A stretch of 47,814 nucleotides of DNA from Akkermansia sp. (GTDB lineage Bacteria > Verrucomicrobiota > Verrucomicrobiia > Verrucomicrobiales > Akkermansiaceae). The translations under genes were made by a program, and so were the position numbers. Of this stretch, positions 24,043 through 33,270 are shown one piece after another (within the stretch, counting starts at the first letter, position 1; the number at the start of each line of letters is the position of its first letter). The notes under the pieces were generated by a model. It saw nothing but the letters and a program-made list of their open reading frames with translations, was not told the DNA's origin and made no database searches. Where the stretch lies: the NCBI GenBank assembly GCA_017415555.1, contig JAFQGF010000055.1:1-47814 (forward strand), written 5' to 3'.

Positions 24043-25407
24043 TCAGAATTCACAGTTACGAGGTGTACGCGGATACGGCAAGACGTCGCGGATGTTCTGT
24101 ACGCCGGTCACAAACATGATGAGACGCTCGAAGCCCACACCAAAGCCAGCATGAGGCACAGTGCCATAGCGGCGCAGGTCGTTATACCAATAATAAGCAT
24201 CAGCATCCATACCCAGGCGGGCAATGTTACCCTCCAGCACATCCAAGCGTTCCTCGCGCTGACTGCCACCAATAATCTCGCCAATACCCGGCACCAGCAC
24301 ATCCATGGCCGTCACAGTCTTGCCATCATCGTTCAGGCGCATGTAGAAGGGCTTAATCTCTCTGGGGTAATTGTAGACGATGACCGGGCACTTGAAATGC
24401 TTCTCCGTCAGGAAGCGCTCGTGCTCACTCTGCATATCCATGCCCCAATAGGGAGGGTACTCAAACTTCTCCCCACTCGCTTGCATGATGTCGATAGCCT
24501 CAGTGTAGGAGCAACGAACAAAGGGCTTGCTGCTCACATCTTCCAGACGGGCACGCAGTCCCTTATCCACAAATTTGCAGAAGAAGTCGAAATCCCCGCT
24601 CTCATCTGCCAGCATCGTGTCAGCTATGTATTTTATGAACGACTCAGCAAGCTCCATATCCCCGAAGATATCACAGAATGCCACTTCCGGTTCAATCATC
24701 CAGAACTCGGCAGCGTGTCGGGAGGTGTTGCTATTCTCTGCACGGAAGGTAGGGCCGAAGGTGTAGATATTGCTGAGGGCACAGGCGAAGGTCTCACCTT
24801 CCAGCTGCCCGGAAACAGTAAGACTTGCCGCCTTACCGAAAAAGTCTTTCTCATAGTTCTTGTTCTCGGCCAGCGGATCCAGAGTCGTTACATGGAACAT
24901 CTCGCCGGCGCCTTCACAATCCGAAGCCGTGATGATAGGGGTGTGGACCCAGAGGAAATCCCGCTCCATGAAGAAGCGATGCACCGCCCGGGCAATGCGA
25001 GAACGTGTGCGGAACACGGCCCCGAACAGATTGGTGCGCGGACGCAGATGCGCAATCGTGCGCAGAAACTCCGGAGAATGCCCCTTCTTCTGCAGGGGGT
25101 AGGACTCAGGCGCGCCACCTACAAGCTCTATGGAGGTTGCCTGAATTTCCCACTTCTGCTTACCGGGACTTTCCACAAGACGTCCCTGCACAGAAACAGA
25201 AGCACCGGTGGTCATTTTCCCTATATTCTCATAACCGGGAATACCGGCATCCGCAATCACCTGAATGGATGCCAAGCTCGTACCGTCATTCACCTCCAGG
25301 AAGGAAAACGCTTTGGAATCGCGCCGGGTACGCACCCACCCCTGCACCAGGATGGCATCCTGAGCATTATCGCTGGCCAGCGCATGTTTAACGAGAGTTC
25401 GCTTCAT
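24043..25407 (-). CDS. asnS: Asparagine-tRNA ligase
   Basis: Class II aminoacyl-tRNA synthetase of 454 residues charging tRNA-Asn. The N-terminal OB-fold anticodon domain ([12 protein letters not shown]) leads to the catalytic domain. The segment [21 protein letters not shown] contains motif 2, and the AsnRS-type SNTSRH distinguishes it from aspartyl enzymes. It ends with FPRT-like [10 protein letters not shown], the usual C-terminus. An 18-base gap separates it from the upstream NUDIX gene and one base from tatA. A dedicated AsnRS means tRNA-Asn need not be made through the amidotransferase route. Confidence 0.96.
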   Translation of the reverse strand: MKRTLVKHALASDNAQDAILVQGWVRTRRDSKAFSFLEVNDGTSLASIQVIADAGIPGYENIGKMTTGASVSVQGRLVESPGKQKWEIQATSIELVGGAPESYPLQKKGHSPEFLRTIAHLRPRTNLFGAVFRTRSRIARAVHRFFMERDFLWVHTPIITASDCEGAGEMFHVTTLDPLAENKNYEKDFFGKAASLTVSGQLEGETFACALSNIYTFGPTFRAENSNTSRHAAEFWMIEPEVAFCDIFGDMELAESFIKYIADTMLADESGDFDFFCKFVDKGLRARLEDVSSKPFVRCSYTEAIDIMQASGEKFEYPPYWGMDMQSEHERFLTEKHFKCPVIVYNYPREIKPFYMRLNDDGKTVTAMDVLVPGIGEIIGGSQREERLDVLEGNIARLGMDADAYYWYNDLRRYGTVPHAGFGVGFERLIMFVTGVQNIRDVLPYPRTPRNCEF

Positions 25408-25425
25408 GGCCTCATGATACCACTA

Positions 25426-26535
25426 TCACCCACGCATGGCGAGTATTTTTTCTGACTCCGCGAGCAATTTTTCGAGCGTCTCGACAATAATGTTGGTGAT
25501 GACGAAATCACGATACCATTTTTTCTCGCAAGGCACGTAATAACAGGGCAACATGGTGTCAGGCTCCTGGAAGGTACCACCGGGCGGATGCAGATGGAAA
25601 TGCAGAAGACGCACTCCGCTACCGGAGAGTTCCATCTCATGCTTATCGATAAGCTCTGGGTCAAAGTTGCGATCCTGCATGCGGCGGCACATCAGACGGA
25701 TTTCACTTTCCGCCGGGTACTGCTGGATGGCTACCATATCATACTCCTCCGGCTGCCACTCGGGGCGGAACGCCTGAGTAAGCAGAGGATCACAACAGGA
25801 GGCAATTCTGCGCAGACAGCTCTTCCGATTGCTGCCGGGAGGGCCGCAAATGAGAATCAGCATACGCAGCGGGGGAGTCTTCTCTGTACGGTACAAAAAA
25901 TCAAGCCGCCGCTGAGCATGCATCATGCGAGCATGCAGCTCCTCCATAGTCGCCACCATCTCAGCCTTTCCTCCGGCAAAGAAACTACGGTCTTCGGAGG
26001 GTGGGTGCGGGCGATCTGGCCGGTAACGATAAGCCACGGCCATATCAAGCATAGGCAAATGTTTGTGCAGAGGGATATTACCCTTTGGCAGGAAATGTCC
26101 CAGCACACGCATCACCACTTCGCGTTTAAAGGACACAAACATGGATGCATTTACCTGTTTGTAGTGCATCCACACTACCTCATCAAACTCGGAGCTATAG
26201 GTACAATCTGTTTCGGGTTTCTCTGTATGGCAGCGAAGAAGAAACCAAGTCTGCTGCTGTCCATCCCACTCATCACTTTTTCGGTTCTTCTCCCTGTAAA
26301 AATAGCGCAGCCCCCCCCAGCGTGCCACAATCTCGTAGGAGCTAGGGGGCAACCCCACCTCTTCCTCGACCTCGCGCTCCATGGCATGTTGATACGTTTC
26401 TCCATCATGCACCCCGCCTTGGGGAAAATGCAGATGCTTGCTCTCCGGGCTTTTGCGAGCCAGCAAGAGATTGCCTGCAGAATCCATAATCACAGCGGCT
26501 ACATTCAGTCGCCACCTGTACATATCATCACTCAT
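25426..26535 (-). CDS. NUDIX hydrolase fused to a P-loop kinase-like (PPK2-like) domain
   Basis: Protein of 369 residues with two parts. Residues 5-150 are a NUDIX domain, with the complete box GX5EX7REVXEEXGL at residues 40-62, close to RNA pyrophosphohydrolase RppH (HFPQGGV and GGLRYFY match its pattern). Residues 195-365 look like a polyphosphate kinase 2 fold: a leading helix, then LILICGPPGSNRKS (P-loop at 231-239, with NR in place of the glycine before Lys), GSGVRLLHFHLHPPGG, and a closing WYRDFVITNIIVETL. The changed P-loop suggests weak or lost kinase activity. The start overlaps the preceding gene in ATGA. Hydrolysis of a nucleotide or RNA 5' end is likely; the role of the second domain is unknown. 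Confidence 0.75.
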   Translation of the reverse strand: MSDDMYRWRLNVAAVIMDSAGNLLLARKSPESKHLHFPQGGVHDGETYQHAMEREVEEEVGLPPSSYEIVARWGGLRYFYREKNRKSDEWDGQQQTWFLLRCHTEKPETDCTYSSEFDEVVWMHYKQVNASMFVSFKREVVMRVLGHFLPKGNIPLHKHLPMLDMAVAYRYRPDRPHPPSEDRSFFAGGKAEMVATMEELHARMMHAQRRLDFLYRTEKTPPLRMLILICGPPGSNRKSCLRRIASCCDPLLTQAFRPEWQPEEYDMVAIQQYPAESEIRLMCRRMQDRNFDPELIDKHEMELSGSGVRLLHFHLHPPGGTFQEPDTMLPCYYVPCEKKWYRDFVITNIIVETLEKLLAESEKILAMRG

Positions 26536-27272
26536 GAAAAATCGTGTCTCCGGCGGCCATGACTTTCGTCATTCCACGCCTCGGTGCAATATTTTGTTCG
26601 GCACAGTTCCGCCACTTCATCAGCAAAACCGGACCAGGGTTCTTCCCCGAACACTTCTTCCACTCCCGGAGCAAGTGCACGCGCTAGCAGCCGGGGCCAA
26701 CCTTCCGCAGGTTCGCATTCCTGAATAAGCCCCTGGTGCAATACTGCACCACGATAGCGCCGCTGCCCGGCACCGGCCAACTTATGACCGGCAGCGTCCA
26801 CAATATCACTCGCCACAGGACTGGCCCAGCATGCCCGTCCACCATCGGGAGCATCCTCCACCAGCAGCGTACACTCTACTCCACAAGCCTGCAGCGCAAC
26901 AGCCAGCGCACCATGAATCCACTTGTAGAGGCGATCCGCCGGCGGGTACATGCACCCCTCCTTCGCCGGAAGCGTCACTGTGTATGTGTACCCTTTCCGA
27001 TGGTCCACTATGCCACCCCCCGTCCAACGGCGGATGTACTCAATCCCCTCGCCGGGAAAAATTGAGGCTGCCACCGGAGTGGAATCAAAATAACCAAAAC
27101 TCACAGCAGGACGCGCCCAGCCATAGATACGCAGCCAGGCCTCCGGGCGACGACTCAACAACTCATCCGCAGCCATATTCTCATAGCCACCACGGGGGAT
27201 GGGGTCGCACCAGAGCTTAATGTTCTGCGGGAGCAGAGCATCAGGCACAGGCTGTTGCATATCAAACCCCAT
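26532..27272 (-). CDS. Lipoate-protein ligase A / octanoyltransferase-like protein
   Basis: Protein of 246 residues of the biotin/lipoyl ligase (BPL/LplA/LipB) fold, expected to move a lipoyl or octanoyl group onto carrier domains. Two diagnostic motifs are visible: RRWTGGGIVDH, matching RRxxGGGxVxH, and GHKLAGAGQRRYRGAVLHQG, which carries the catalytic-type lysine followed by GxAQRR-like residues. It lacks a long C-terminal accessory domain, so it could be an LipM-like octanoyltransferase rather than LplA. It is in the same operon as pseudopilins and a NUDIX gene, which gives no metabolic hint. Start 27272 is 17 bases past the pseudopilin stop; an internal Met four codons on is an alternative. 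Confidence 0.8.
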   Translation of the reverse strand: MGFDMQQPVPDALLPQNIKLWCDPIPRGGYENMAADELLSRRPEAWLRIYGWARPAVSFGYFDSTPVAASIFPGEGIEYIRRWTGGGIVDHRKGYTYTVTLPAKEGCMYPPADRLYKWIHGALAVALQACGVECTLLVEDAPDGGRACWASPVASDIVDAAGHKLAGAGQRRYRGAVLHQGLIQECEPAEGWPRLLARALAPGVEEVFGEEPWSGFADEVAELCRTKYCTEAWNDESHGRRRHDFS

Positions 27273-27289
27273 AACACAAGGCAGAAAAA

Positions 27290-28276
27290 TCAGATAGGCT
27301 GAGGCAGAAGCACCTCAGCAGAGAAAGCGCGGGTGTGTGAGCGGAAGAAATCCTGAGGCTTGGGTGCACGGCGACGCCCCTGACGAATCTGTTCAATGAG
27401 GCTCACACCTTCCTCCGTAAGTACCGTTATGGACATGGAAGCAGAGACAATACGGGCGTTGCGGTACGTCTTGGGGCCGGCAACTATACGGTCTCCATAC
27501 ACGGAAATGGATTTACCCATTGTGGACGAACTGGAGGAAATGACGGGAATAGACACACTCTCATAGCCAACCTGCCCACTCTCAGCATCAGCCTCGCTAG
27601 AAACATACTCGATATTGAACACAAGACTGAGCTCGACAATATTTTCGCACAGGAAGTTATCCTCCTCCTGGCGCTCGAATGGCACATACGCAGCCTGCAG
27701 ACTGGACTGCCCCATCAGCTTTTCATATGCCTCGCGCGGTGGAACAACAAGACGATACAGAGAGAAAATGGGGAAAATGCCCTTTTCCTTTTCGTTTGCA
27801 TCCAGATTAAGCACCTGGTCTCGATACATGAGACGATATCCCACGGCATTCACATCGCCTTGGGTATCCATATTGTGAGCACGAGCTCCGCGATAGTTAT
27901 TGCGAAGCGAAGTGCTGCTGCTAACGGCCGGATTACGATCGGGAGCGCAGGCAAAGAACACGAACTGCACGGAACGGGGAATCTGAAGCCCCTTGGGAAT
28001 GGCCCCCCCCCTATGCTCCTGCTCCGTCTTGGCAAAAAGCCACTCATACCTGTTGTTTCCTTTCATCTGGAAGGATTCCAGGTCGTGAGACATTGTCTGC
28101 AGAGCCACACGACCGCTGGTACTGGTGCTCACATCCTCCTGCACCTTCTTCCAGAGAGCCACGCCCTGATTCGTCAATTGCATAATGACCACCACCAGGC
28201 CGGCAGTAATAGCCATGGCAACAATCAGTTCCACCAGAGTAAAACCACGGTAACGCTTGTTTATCCTTGTCTTCAT
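27290..28276 (-). CDS. Type II secretion/pilus pseudopilin-like protein (Verru_Chthon cassette C type)
   Basis: Protein of 328 residues with a type IV prepilin leader: short basic stretch, then RGFTLVELIVAMAI with cleavage expected between Gly and Phe and the Glu at +5. The hydrophobic helix is followed by a long globular region. Size and the segment after the helix (MQLTNQGVALWKKVQEDVS) fit the Verru_Chthon cassette protein C group. Third in a run of three pseudopilin genes on the minus strand, 26 bases after the previous one. The target filament or secretion apparatus is not in this window. Confidence 0.8.
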   Translation of the reverse strand: MKTRINKRYRGFTLVELIVAMAITAGLVVVIMQLTNQGVALWKKVQEDVSTSTSGRVALQTMSHDLESFQMKGNNRYEWLFAKTEQEHRGGAIPKGLQIPRSVQFVFFACAPDRNPAVSSSTSLRNNYRGARAHNMDTQGDVNAVGYRLMYRDQVLNLDANEKEKGIFPIFSLYRLVVPPREAYEKLMGQSSLQAAYVPFERQEEDNFLCENIVELSLVFNIEYVSSEADAESGQVGYESVSIPVISSSSSTMGKSISVYGDRIVAGPKTYRNARIVSASMSITVLTEEGVSLIEQIRQGRRRAPKPQDFFRSHTRAFSAEVLLPQPI

Positions 28277-28302
28277 GAGAGATGGTGTAAAATGTGTGTT
28301 CT

Positions 28303-29049
28303 TCAGCGATGGAAAGACATGTTAGCAGAGAAAAGCGGACGCCCCATTCGCTTCCAGGTACGATCCTTGTAACGAGCCGGATTTGGGGGAGACATGTAGT
28401 AGAAATCTGCACGGTAGAAAACAGTTCCACCCCAGGGATTTTTCTCGTCTTTGGAATAATAGTCCTCCGGGGCCGTGGATTCAGCAATTACGCCGGGATT
28501 GGCAGCCATCTTGAACTCACCCTTGTTCCCCTCACGACGCAGCTGAGTCATCTTCACTATGAAAGCAGGCCCCACTGCATCTTTGATATCGTCCTTATGC
28601 AGACGGCTGTTCATGGGGCATGCCATGGATACGAGCTGAGAATTCTTACCGGGCACAGCCTTGACGGCGGGCACGGCGGGATAGGAACCATCCGGGCGTT
28701 GCCCCTTACTCGTGTTGGCACGGTAAGAGAAAATAACAATGGATGTAGAGGGGCGCTTGCTCTTCTGCAGCCAGTAGAAGCCCTTATCAAACGCAGTCAG
28801 GTACTTACCATCCGAAGAACGTTTATCATTGGCACCGGCGCGTTCATTGGGGCGGATTGTTCCCATCTCCGCCCGCAGAATACCGGTAATGCGCTCTGCC
28901 TCCTGCTTGGTGAGGGCCTGCTGAACCATGCCGCGAGCCGGTACAAACACCGTAAGGAATATGGAAACCAGAGTACCCACCAGTGCAACCGCAAGGAGTG
29001 TCTCCATCAAGGTAAAGCCGCAACAACGGCTTGCAATTCTTTTCTTCAT
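28303..29049 (-). CDS. Pseudopilin-like protein (Verru_Chthon cassette B type)
   Basis: Protein of 248 residues with the prepilin signature CGFTLMETLLAVALVGTL, including the Glu at +5 after the Gly-Phe cleavage point, and a single N-terminal helix. The rest is a mixed globular region rich in Lys and Ser. Position between two other pseudopilin genes, with gaps of 21 and 26 bases, fits a minor pilin set. The B-type assignment is from order and leader style only. Confidence 0.75.
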   Translation of the reverse strand: MKKRIASRCCGFTLMETLLAVALVGTLVSIFLTVFVPARGMVQQALTKQEAERITGILRAEMGTIRPNERAGANDKRSSDGKYLTAFDKGFYWLQKSKRPSTSIVIFSYRANTSKGQRPDGSYPAVPAVKAVPGKNSQLVSMACPMNSRLHKDDIKDAVGPAFIVKMTQLRREGNKGEFKMAANPGVIAESTAPEDYYSKDEKNPWGGTVFYRADFYYMSPPNPARYKDRTWKRMGRPLFSANMSFHR

Positions 29050-29070
29050 ATCAAAAAAAAGCGTCAGTTC

Positions 29071-29814
29071 TTAATCCATATCGTACACCTGTCGCGTGGT
29101 GCGAAGCTGGCTGATATCGCCCGTAGGCCACACCACAATACCACGAGCCGCAGCAGGGCGACGCAGGGAATCAAAATCCGAGGGAATCACACCATCCTTG
29201 GCACGGGGGCCGGTACCGCGGCGTCCACTGATAACGACCAGGCGCTGCCCCGGCGTGGTATTGAGAGGGTCGGACTGCGGCGTGACATAGCGCCCCTTTT
29301 CATCAAACTCAATGTAATACACTGCCGTCTGCCCCTTGCCGGAAAGACGCGTCACCTCCTGCCCCAGCATATCACCGCCGGCGTTATCCATCCACTTCAC
29401 CGTCGTACTATAGGTAGGGCTGAAGTAGACACCAGCCGGCAGAGTCACACCGGCGGAGGTAGACACCCACACGCCCTCGCCGGCAACATCCGTTCCATCG
29501 TAAGTACCCTTGGTGTTCTCATTCTTACGTTTCATCTGCACGGTCATGTAGCGCAGGTGGCGGGAGTCCTGGCTCATGTTTTTCTCATCCTTTGCTATAA
29601 TGAGACGGGTGTAGCAGTCATTTCCCTGCGCGGTGGCGCGAGCCTCCCGCACCAGACTTTCAAGCATATCCACACCGGAATCCAGCCCACGACCCTTGCC
29701 GGCATCCCTCAAAACTCCGGCTGCCATAGTCATCATCACACCGATAATAGCCATCACAACCATCAACTCCACCAGAGTAAAACCACCGGCGCGCCTGCTG
29801 CAGAAAGTCTTCAT
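29071..29814 (-). CDS. Pseudopilin-like protein (Verru_Chthon cassette D type)
   Basis: Protein of 247 residues beginning GGFTLVELMVVMAIIGVMMTMA, a prepilin leader followed by the hydrophobic helix. A segment MLESLVREARATAQGNDCYTR then resembles the D-type proteins of the Verrucomicrobium/Chthoniobacter cassettes, which stabilise or decorate a type II secretion pseudopilus. First gene of the seven-gene minus-strand operon, with a promoter 39-67 bases upstream. No ATPase, inner-membrane platform or secretin gene is near. Confidence 0.8.
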   Translation of the reverse strand: MKTFCSRRAGGFTLVELMVVMAIIGVMMTMAAGVLRDAGKGRGLDSGVDMLESLVREARATAQGNDCYTRLIIAKDEKNMSQDSRHLRYMTVQMKRKNENTKGTYDGTDVAGEGVWVSTSAGVTLPAGVYFSPTYSTTVKWMDNAGGDMLGQEVTRLSGKGQTAVYYIEFDEKGRYVTPQSDPLNTTPGQRLVVISGRRGTGPRAKDGVIPSDFDSLRRPAAARGIVVWPTGDISQLRTTRQVYDMD

Positions 29815-29852
29815 ATCAACGAAAAATTATCGAACGCTAAAATACGTCACTA

Positions 29853-29881
29853 TAAATAGCAGATTTCCCCGCTCGCTTCAA
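29853..29881 (-). promoter_or_regulatory. Promoter of the minus-strand pseudopilin-asnS-tatA operon
   Basis: On the minus strand, TTGAAG (29876-29881), 17-base spacer and TATTTA (29853-29858). Start ATG is at 29814, giving a leader of about 32 bases. It faces away from the uppP promoter. Confidence 0.6.
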
Positions 29882-29930
29882 CCCTTTTTTTGCTTTTCGT
29901 GTCAAAACCGGGCTTTTTTTCGTTTTATGA

Positions 29931-29959
29931 TTGACCTTTTCGGCAAAATAAGGTACAGA
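29931..29959 (+). promoter_or_regulatory. Promoter of uppP
   Basis: TTGACC at 29931-29936, 17-base spacer, TACAGA at 29954-29959. ATG 29970 is 10 bases beyond, so the expected leader is only about four bases. Confidence 0.6.
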
Positions 29960-29969
29960 TTCGGCCGAC

Positions 29970-30887
29970 ATGAACATCCTTGAGTCCATCATTCTGGGCA
30001 TTGTGGAGGGGTTGACGGAGTATCTGCCCATCAGCTCCACCGGGCATCTCATCATTACGCAGCACTTGATGGGAATCCCGAATTCCGAAGCCATCAAAGC
30101 TTTCCATATCTGCATTCAGAGCGGCGCCATCATAGCCGTCGTCGGACTCTACTTTAACCGCATCAAGAGCATCATCGCCGGCTGCCTCACCACAGCCAAA
30201 GCCCTCACTGGCCGCACCCCGGAAGGCGGTATAGTCTATCCGGCCGGCACCCGCCTGCTAGTCAACATGATAGTGGCGTTCATGCCCGCACTGGTGTTAG
30301 GGCTTCTATTCAACGACTTCATCAAGTCCGTATTATTCAATGCCCCCACCGTCACCACGACCTGGGCTCTGGGAGGGTTAGTGATTCTGCTCTTTGTGCG
30401 CCGCCGCAAAAAAAGCGGTAAAGGATTTACCGGCAAGTCCCTGGACGAACTGGACTGGAAGGGCGCACTGAAAATCGGACTGATGCAGAGTATTGCCATG
30501 TGCCCGGGCACCAGTCGCAGCCTGATGACCATGCTGGGCGGCATTTTTGCCGGGCTGAGCGTAGCCGCCTCAGTAGAGTTCAGCTTCCTGCTGGGGTTGA
30601 TAACGCTGGGAGCTGCAACCGTACACGATGCAGCAAAACACGGAAACGAAATGCTCAGCCAGTTCGGCTGGGGACCGCTCCTTGCCGGCACGCTGACAGC
30701 CTGGATAAGCGCCGTGGTAGCTGTCAAGTGGATGGTCAGTTACCTGAGCCGCCACAGCCTGGCCATTTTCGGCTGGTACCGCATAGGGGCCGCCATCGTG
30801 ATGCTGGCACTCATGTACACCGGGCTGAGCTTTGGAAACGAAGAACCGCCCGCCCGGGACACCGTACAGACCTTAACGGCGCAATAA
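29970..30887 (+). CDS. uppP: Undecaprenyl-diphosphate phosphatase
   Basis: Integral membrane enzyme of 305 residues that dephosphorylates undecaprenyl diphosphate to recycle the lipid carrier for peptidoglycan and other envelope polymers. Diagnostic motifs: GIVEGLTEYLPISSTGH at residues 11-27 and CPGTSRS near 179-185. Several membrane spans are evident throughout. A promoter sits directly before the ATG. The next gene, lepB, has its own promoter 66 bases on. Confidence 0.95.
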   Translation: MNILESIILGIVEGLTEYLPISSTGHLIITQHLMGIPNSEAIKAFHICIQSGAIIAVVGLYFNRIKSIIAGCLTTAKALTGRTPEGGIVYPAGTRLLVNMIVAFMPALVLGLLFNDFIKSVLFNAPTVTTTWALGGLVILLFVRRRKKSGKGFTGKSLDELDWKGALKIGLMQSIAMCPGTSRSLMTMLGGIFAGLSVAASVEFSFLLGLITLGAATVHDAAKHGNEMLSQFGWGPLLAGTLTAWISAVVAVKWMVSYLSRHSLAIFGWYRIGAAIVMLALMYTGLSFGNEEPPARDTVQTLTAQ

Positions 30888-30910
30888 TTGCGGCAGTGGG
30901 CATTTTTGGC

Positions 30911-30938
30911 TTTCATTTCCGGTGGAGTCGTGTAGAAT
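30911..30938 (+). promoter_or_regulatory. Possible promoter of lepB
   Basis: TTTCAT at 30911-30916, 16-base spacer, TAGAAT at 30933-30938, with ATG 30953 fourteen bases downstream. The -35 box is weak. Confidence 0.45.
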
Positions 30939-30952
30939 AGGGCGCATACATA

Positions 30953-32182
30953 ATGATGCGCTACTTACTCAAAACTCTGAATTGGTTTGCCGATTGCCTG
31001 TTTTCCTGGTTTACGCCCACCTGGCGGCGCAAGGGATGCGAGGCGCGTAATGCCCTGCTTCGCTACTATAACTACAACACACCGCACCTGACAACGGAGA
31101 ACCGGGAGCAAATTCTGGCTCTGCTGACACGTTTGAAAAAAGCCCTTCTCACCTGGAACAAAACGGACACAATTGCCGCGACCCAGAACACCCACGCTCT
31201 GGGGGAGAACCTGCGAGGCTTCAAACGCAACCCCTGGGTGGAGACCGTGGAGTCCTTCTTCGTCATCATGGTCATCTTCCTGGGCATTCGCACATACTAT
31301 GCACAGCCCTTCCGCATTCCCACCGGCTCTATGCAGCCAACCCTCAACGGCATCACCGTTCACCCGCTGGAGCCGGGACAGGAGCCGCCGGCTGCCCTCG
31401 CCCGCGTGTGGCAGGCCATTACACTGGGCAGCAGCTATTGCAGTGTTACGGTGGATACCCCCAAGCAAATAGTGGATTTGCGTACAGAGCGATACCCCCG
31501 CATCATCCCGCTCTTCACCCGTACGAGGGTCATCTTCAGCGATGGCAGCCAGGCCACAGTTCCCTGTGCCAGCGGGGCTGTAGCTGAATACCTGCGCGAA
31601 GAAGGCAAACTGGGGCGTATGCTCATGCCGGGAGAGTACGTTGTTAACGCTCGTTTCGACGCCGGAGATATGGTGATCGTCAACCGAATGGCATACCATT
31701 TCCGCAGCCCGCAACGCGGAGAGACCTTCGTCTTCGACACTCGGGGAATCAACACAGATGTGCCCGCAGCGATGCCGGACCAGAGTCGGGCCAGCCACTA
31801 CATCAAGCGCCTCTGCGGACTGCCGGGAGATACGGTAGGCATTGATACCCCACATCTGATTGTAAATGGGCAAGCTGTCACTACAGGCCCCATCGCCCGG
31901 GTGGCGACTTGCAGGGCGCCCCATAACAGCACCGGTTACAATGCGCTTAACCGCCTCAGGGACGCCTCCGTTTACTACCAGGCCTACATGAGGGAAGGCA
32001 GCCCCGTCTCCCTGCGCCGTCATAATGAGGACCCCAACGCAAGCGAATATCTCGCACTCGGCGATAACACCATCAATTCCAAAGATTCCCGCTACTGGGG
32101 GCCGGTGCACCAGTTCAACGTGCTGGGGCCGGCATGTCTCACCCTCTGGCCATTCAGCAGCCACTGGGGCAGCATCGAGTAA
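30953..32182 (+). CDS. lepB: Signal peptidase I with a long insertion
   Basis: Membrane-bound serine protease of 409 residues that removes signal peptides from exported proteins. The N-terminal 100 residues are charged, followed by one membrane segment (FFVIMVIFLGIRTYYA). Catalytic Ser126 lies in IPTGSMQPTL and the general-base Lys285 in YIKRLCGLPGD; GDNTINSKDSRYWG is the last conserved box. The spacing of 159 residues between Ser and Lys is far larger than in E. coli Lep (55) or B. subtilis SipS (40), because of a long insertion. A second Met one codon on is an alternative start. The squalene/phytoene synthase gene follows after 41 bases. Confidence 0.92.
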   Translation: MMRYLLKTLNWFADCLFSWFTPTWRRKGCEARNALLRYYNYNTPHLTTENREQILALLTRLKKALLTWNKTDTIAATQNTHALGENLRGFKRNPWVETVESFFVIMVIFLGIRTYYAQPFRIPTGSMQPTLNGITVHPLEPGQEPPAALARVWQAITLGSSYCSVTVDTPKQIVDLRTERYPRIIPLFTRTRVIFSDGSQATVPCASGAVAEYLREEGKLGRMLMPGEYVVNARFDAGDMVIVNRMAYHFRSPQRGETFVFDTRGINTDVPAAMPDQSRASHYIKRLCGLPGDTVGIDTPHLIVNGQAVTTGPIARVATCRAPHNSTGYNALNRLRDASVYYQAYMREGSPVSLRRHNEDPNASEYLALGDNTINSKDSRYWGPVHQFNVLGPACLTLWPFSSHWGSIE

Positions 32183-32223
32183 TCTCCCATTCTCTGCAAA
32201 CACCAGCCTTATTTTGAAACAAC

Positions 32224-33144
32224 ATGGCCGAATCTGATACCATCACACGCAACGCCAAATCCAACCTGGCGTTCACCCTCATGGACCTGCCGGATGAAAA
32301 ACGCATCCACATGGCACAGTTCTATGCATTCTGCCGTATCGTGGATGACATTGTGGACGAGCCGGGCATGACCCCGGAAGAGCGCCACAGTGCCCTGAAC
32401 CGCTGGACGGACATCATCTCCCTGAAACGCGAAGCCCGCGAGGGTATCGAGATGGAGGTACAGAAACTCGTAAGTGAGCTTCAGCTCGACATTGCCCCCA
32501 TGCTGGAACTTATTGACGGCTGCCGTGGCGATATAGCCCCCAAACAGCCGGCAAACCGCAAGGAACTGATGGCCTATGCCTACAAGGTGGCCGCCTGCGT
32601 AGGCATTACCAGTGCCACCGTCATGGGGGCTTCCCCCGCGGCAAAAAACTATGCCATAGCTCTGGGTAACGCCCTCCAGCTCGTCAACATTCTGAGAGAC
32701 GTAGCAGAGGACTGCCGCAAATACAACCGTTTCTACCTGCCCGCGGATGACATGGAACTCTTCGGCGTGACGCAGGATGACATCCGCCAGCAGCGCTACA
32801 ATTACCGCATGCGCCAGTTGCTCGCCTACGAGGCCGCACTGGCAGAAAAATACTTCTGCGAGGCAGAGGAACTGTACCAGCAGCTCTCCGTAGAGGATCG
32901 CAACGCCCTCATCCCCGCACAGGCTATGAGCCTCATTTACCACACCATTCTGCAGAAAATGCAGACGGATGAGTATCGCGTTTTCGAACGCCGCTACAGC
33001 GTGAACAACTTCCGCAAGCTCTGGTTCCTGCTGCGCGCACGCCTGGGCACCGTCAATATGCCGACATTCCCCAGTGTGGCAGACTGGGGATTCTTCCGCA
33101 AAGATTCGCCTAATAGTGAAAATACCACCCCAGACAAGCAGTAA
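32224..33144 (+). CDS. Squalene/phytoene synthase family protein
   Basis: Head-to-head prenyl synthase of 306 residues expected to join two C15 or C20 diphosphates to presqualene diphosphate, squalene or phytoene. Two Asp-rich metal motifs are present: YAFCRIVDDIVDE and QLVNILRDVAEDCRKYNRFYLP. Length matches the bacterial HpnC/HpnD/CrtB group. No partner (a second synthase, desaturase or HpnE) is visible, so product cannot be decided between hopanoid and carotenoid routes. It follows lepB by 41 bases and may be cotranscribed. Confidence 0.88.
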   Translation: MAESDTITRNAKSNLAFTLMDLPDEKRIHMAQFYAFCRIVDDIVDEPGMTPEERHSALNRWTDIISLKREAREGIEMEVQKLVSELQLDIAPMLELIDGCRGDIAPKQPANRKELMAYAYKVAACVGITSATVMGASPAAKNYAIALGNALQLVNILRDVAEDCRKYNRFYLPADDMELFGVTQDDIRQQRYNYRMRQLLAYEAALAEKYFCEAEELYQQLSVEDRNALIPAQAMSLIYHTILQKMQTDEYRVFERRYSVNNFRKLWFLLRARLGTVNMPTFPSVADWGFFRKDSPNSENTTPDKQ

Positions 33145-33190
33145 TGAATACAAATGCGGGTCATACTCGCTTCTGCCGCATGCAGAATGC

Positions 33191-33219
33191 TTGACAAAAC
33201 ATAGAAAATAATACAGAAT
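33191..33219 (+). promoter_or_regulatory. Promoter of the lipoprotein gene
   Basis: TTGACA at 33191-33196, 17-base spacer, CAGAAT at 33214-33219. Confidence 0.6.
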
Positions 33220-33270
33220 AATGGAGTTACAATGGACGGAAACGTCCCGAATCACGCCACTTTCAGAAAC

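Noticed and set aside
23866..25455. Open frame of 529 codons on the plus strand opposite asnS and tatA
   Set aside because: Mirror of the strongly supported asnS gene; its product has no protein-like motifs.
28294..29859. Open frame of 521 codons opposite the pseudopilin genes
   Set aside because: It spans several real minus-strand genes with gaps between them and lacks a domain.
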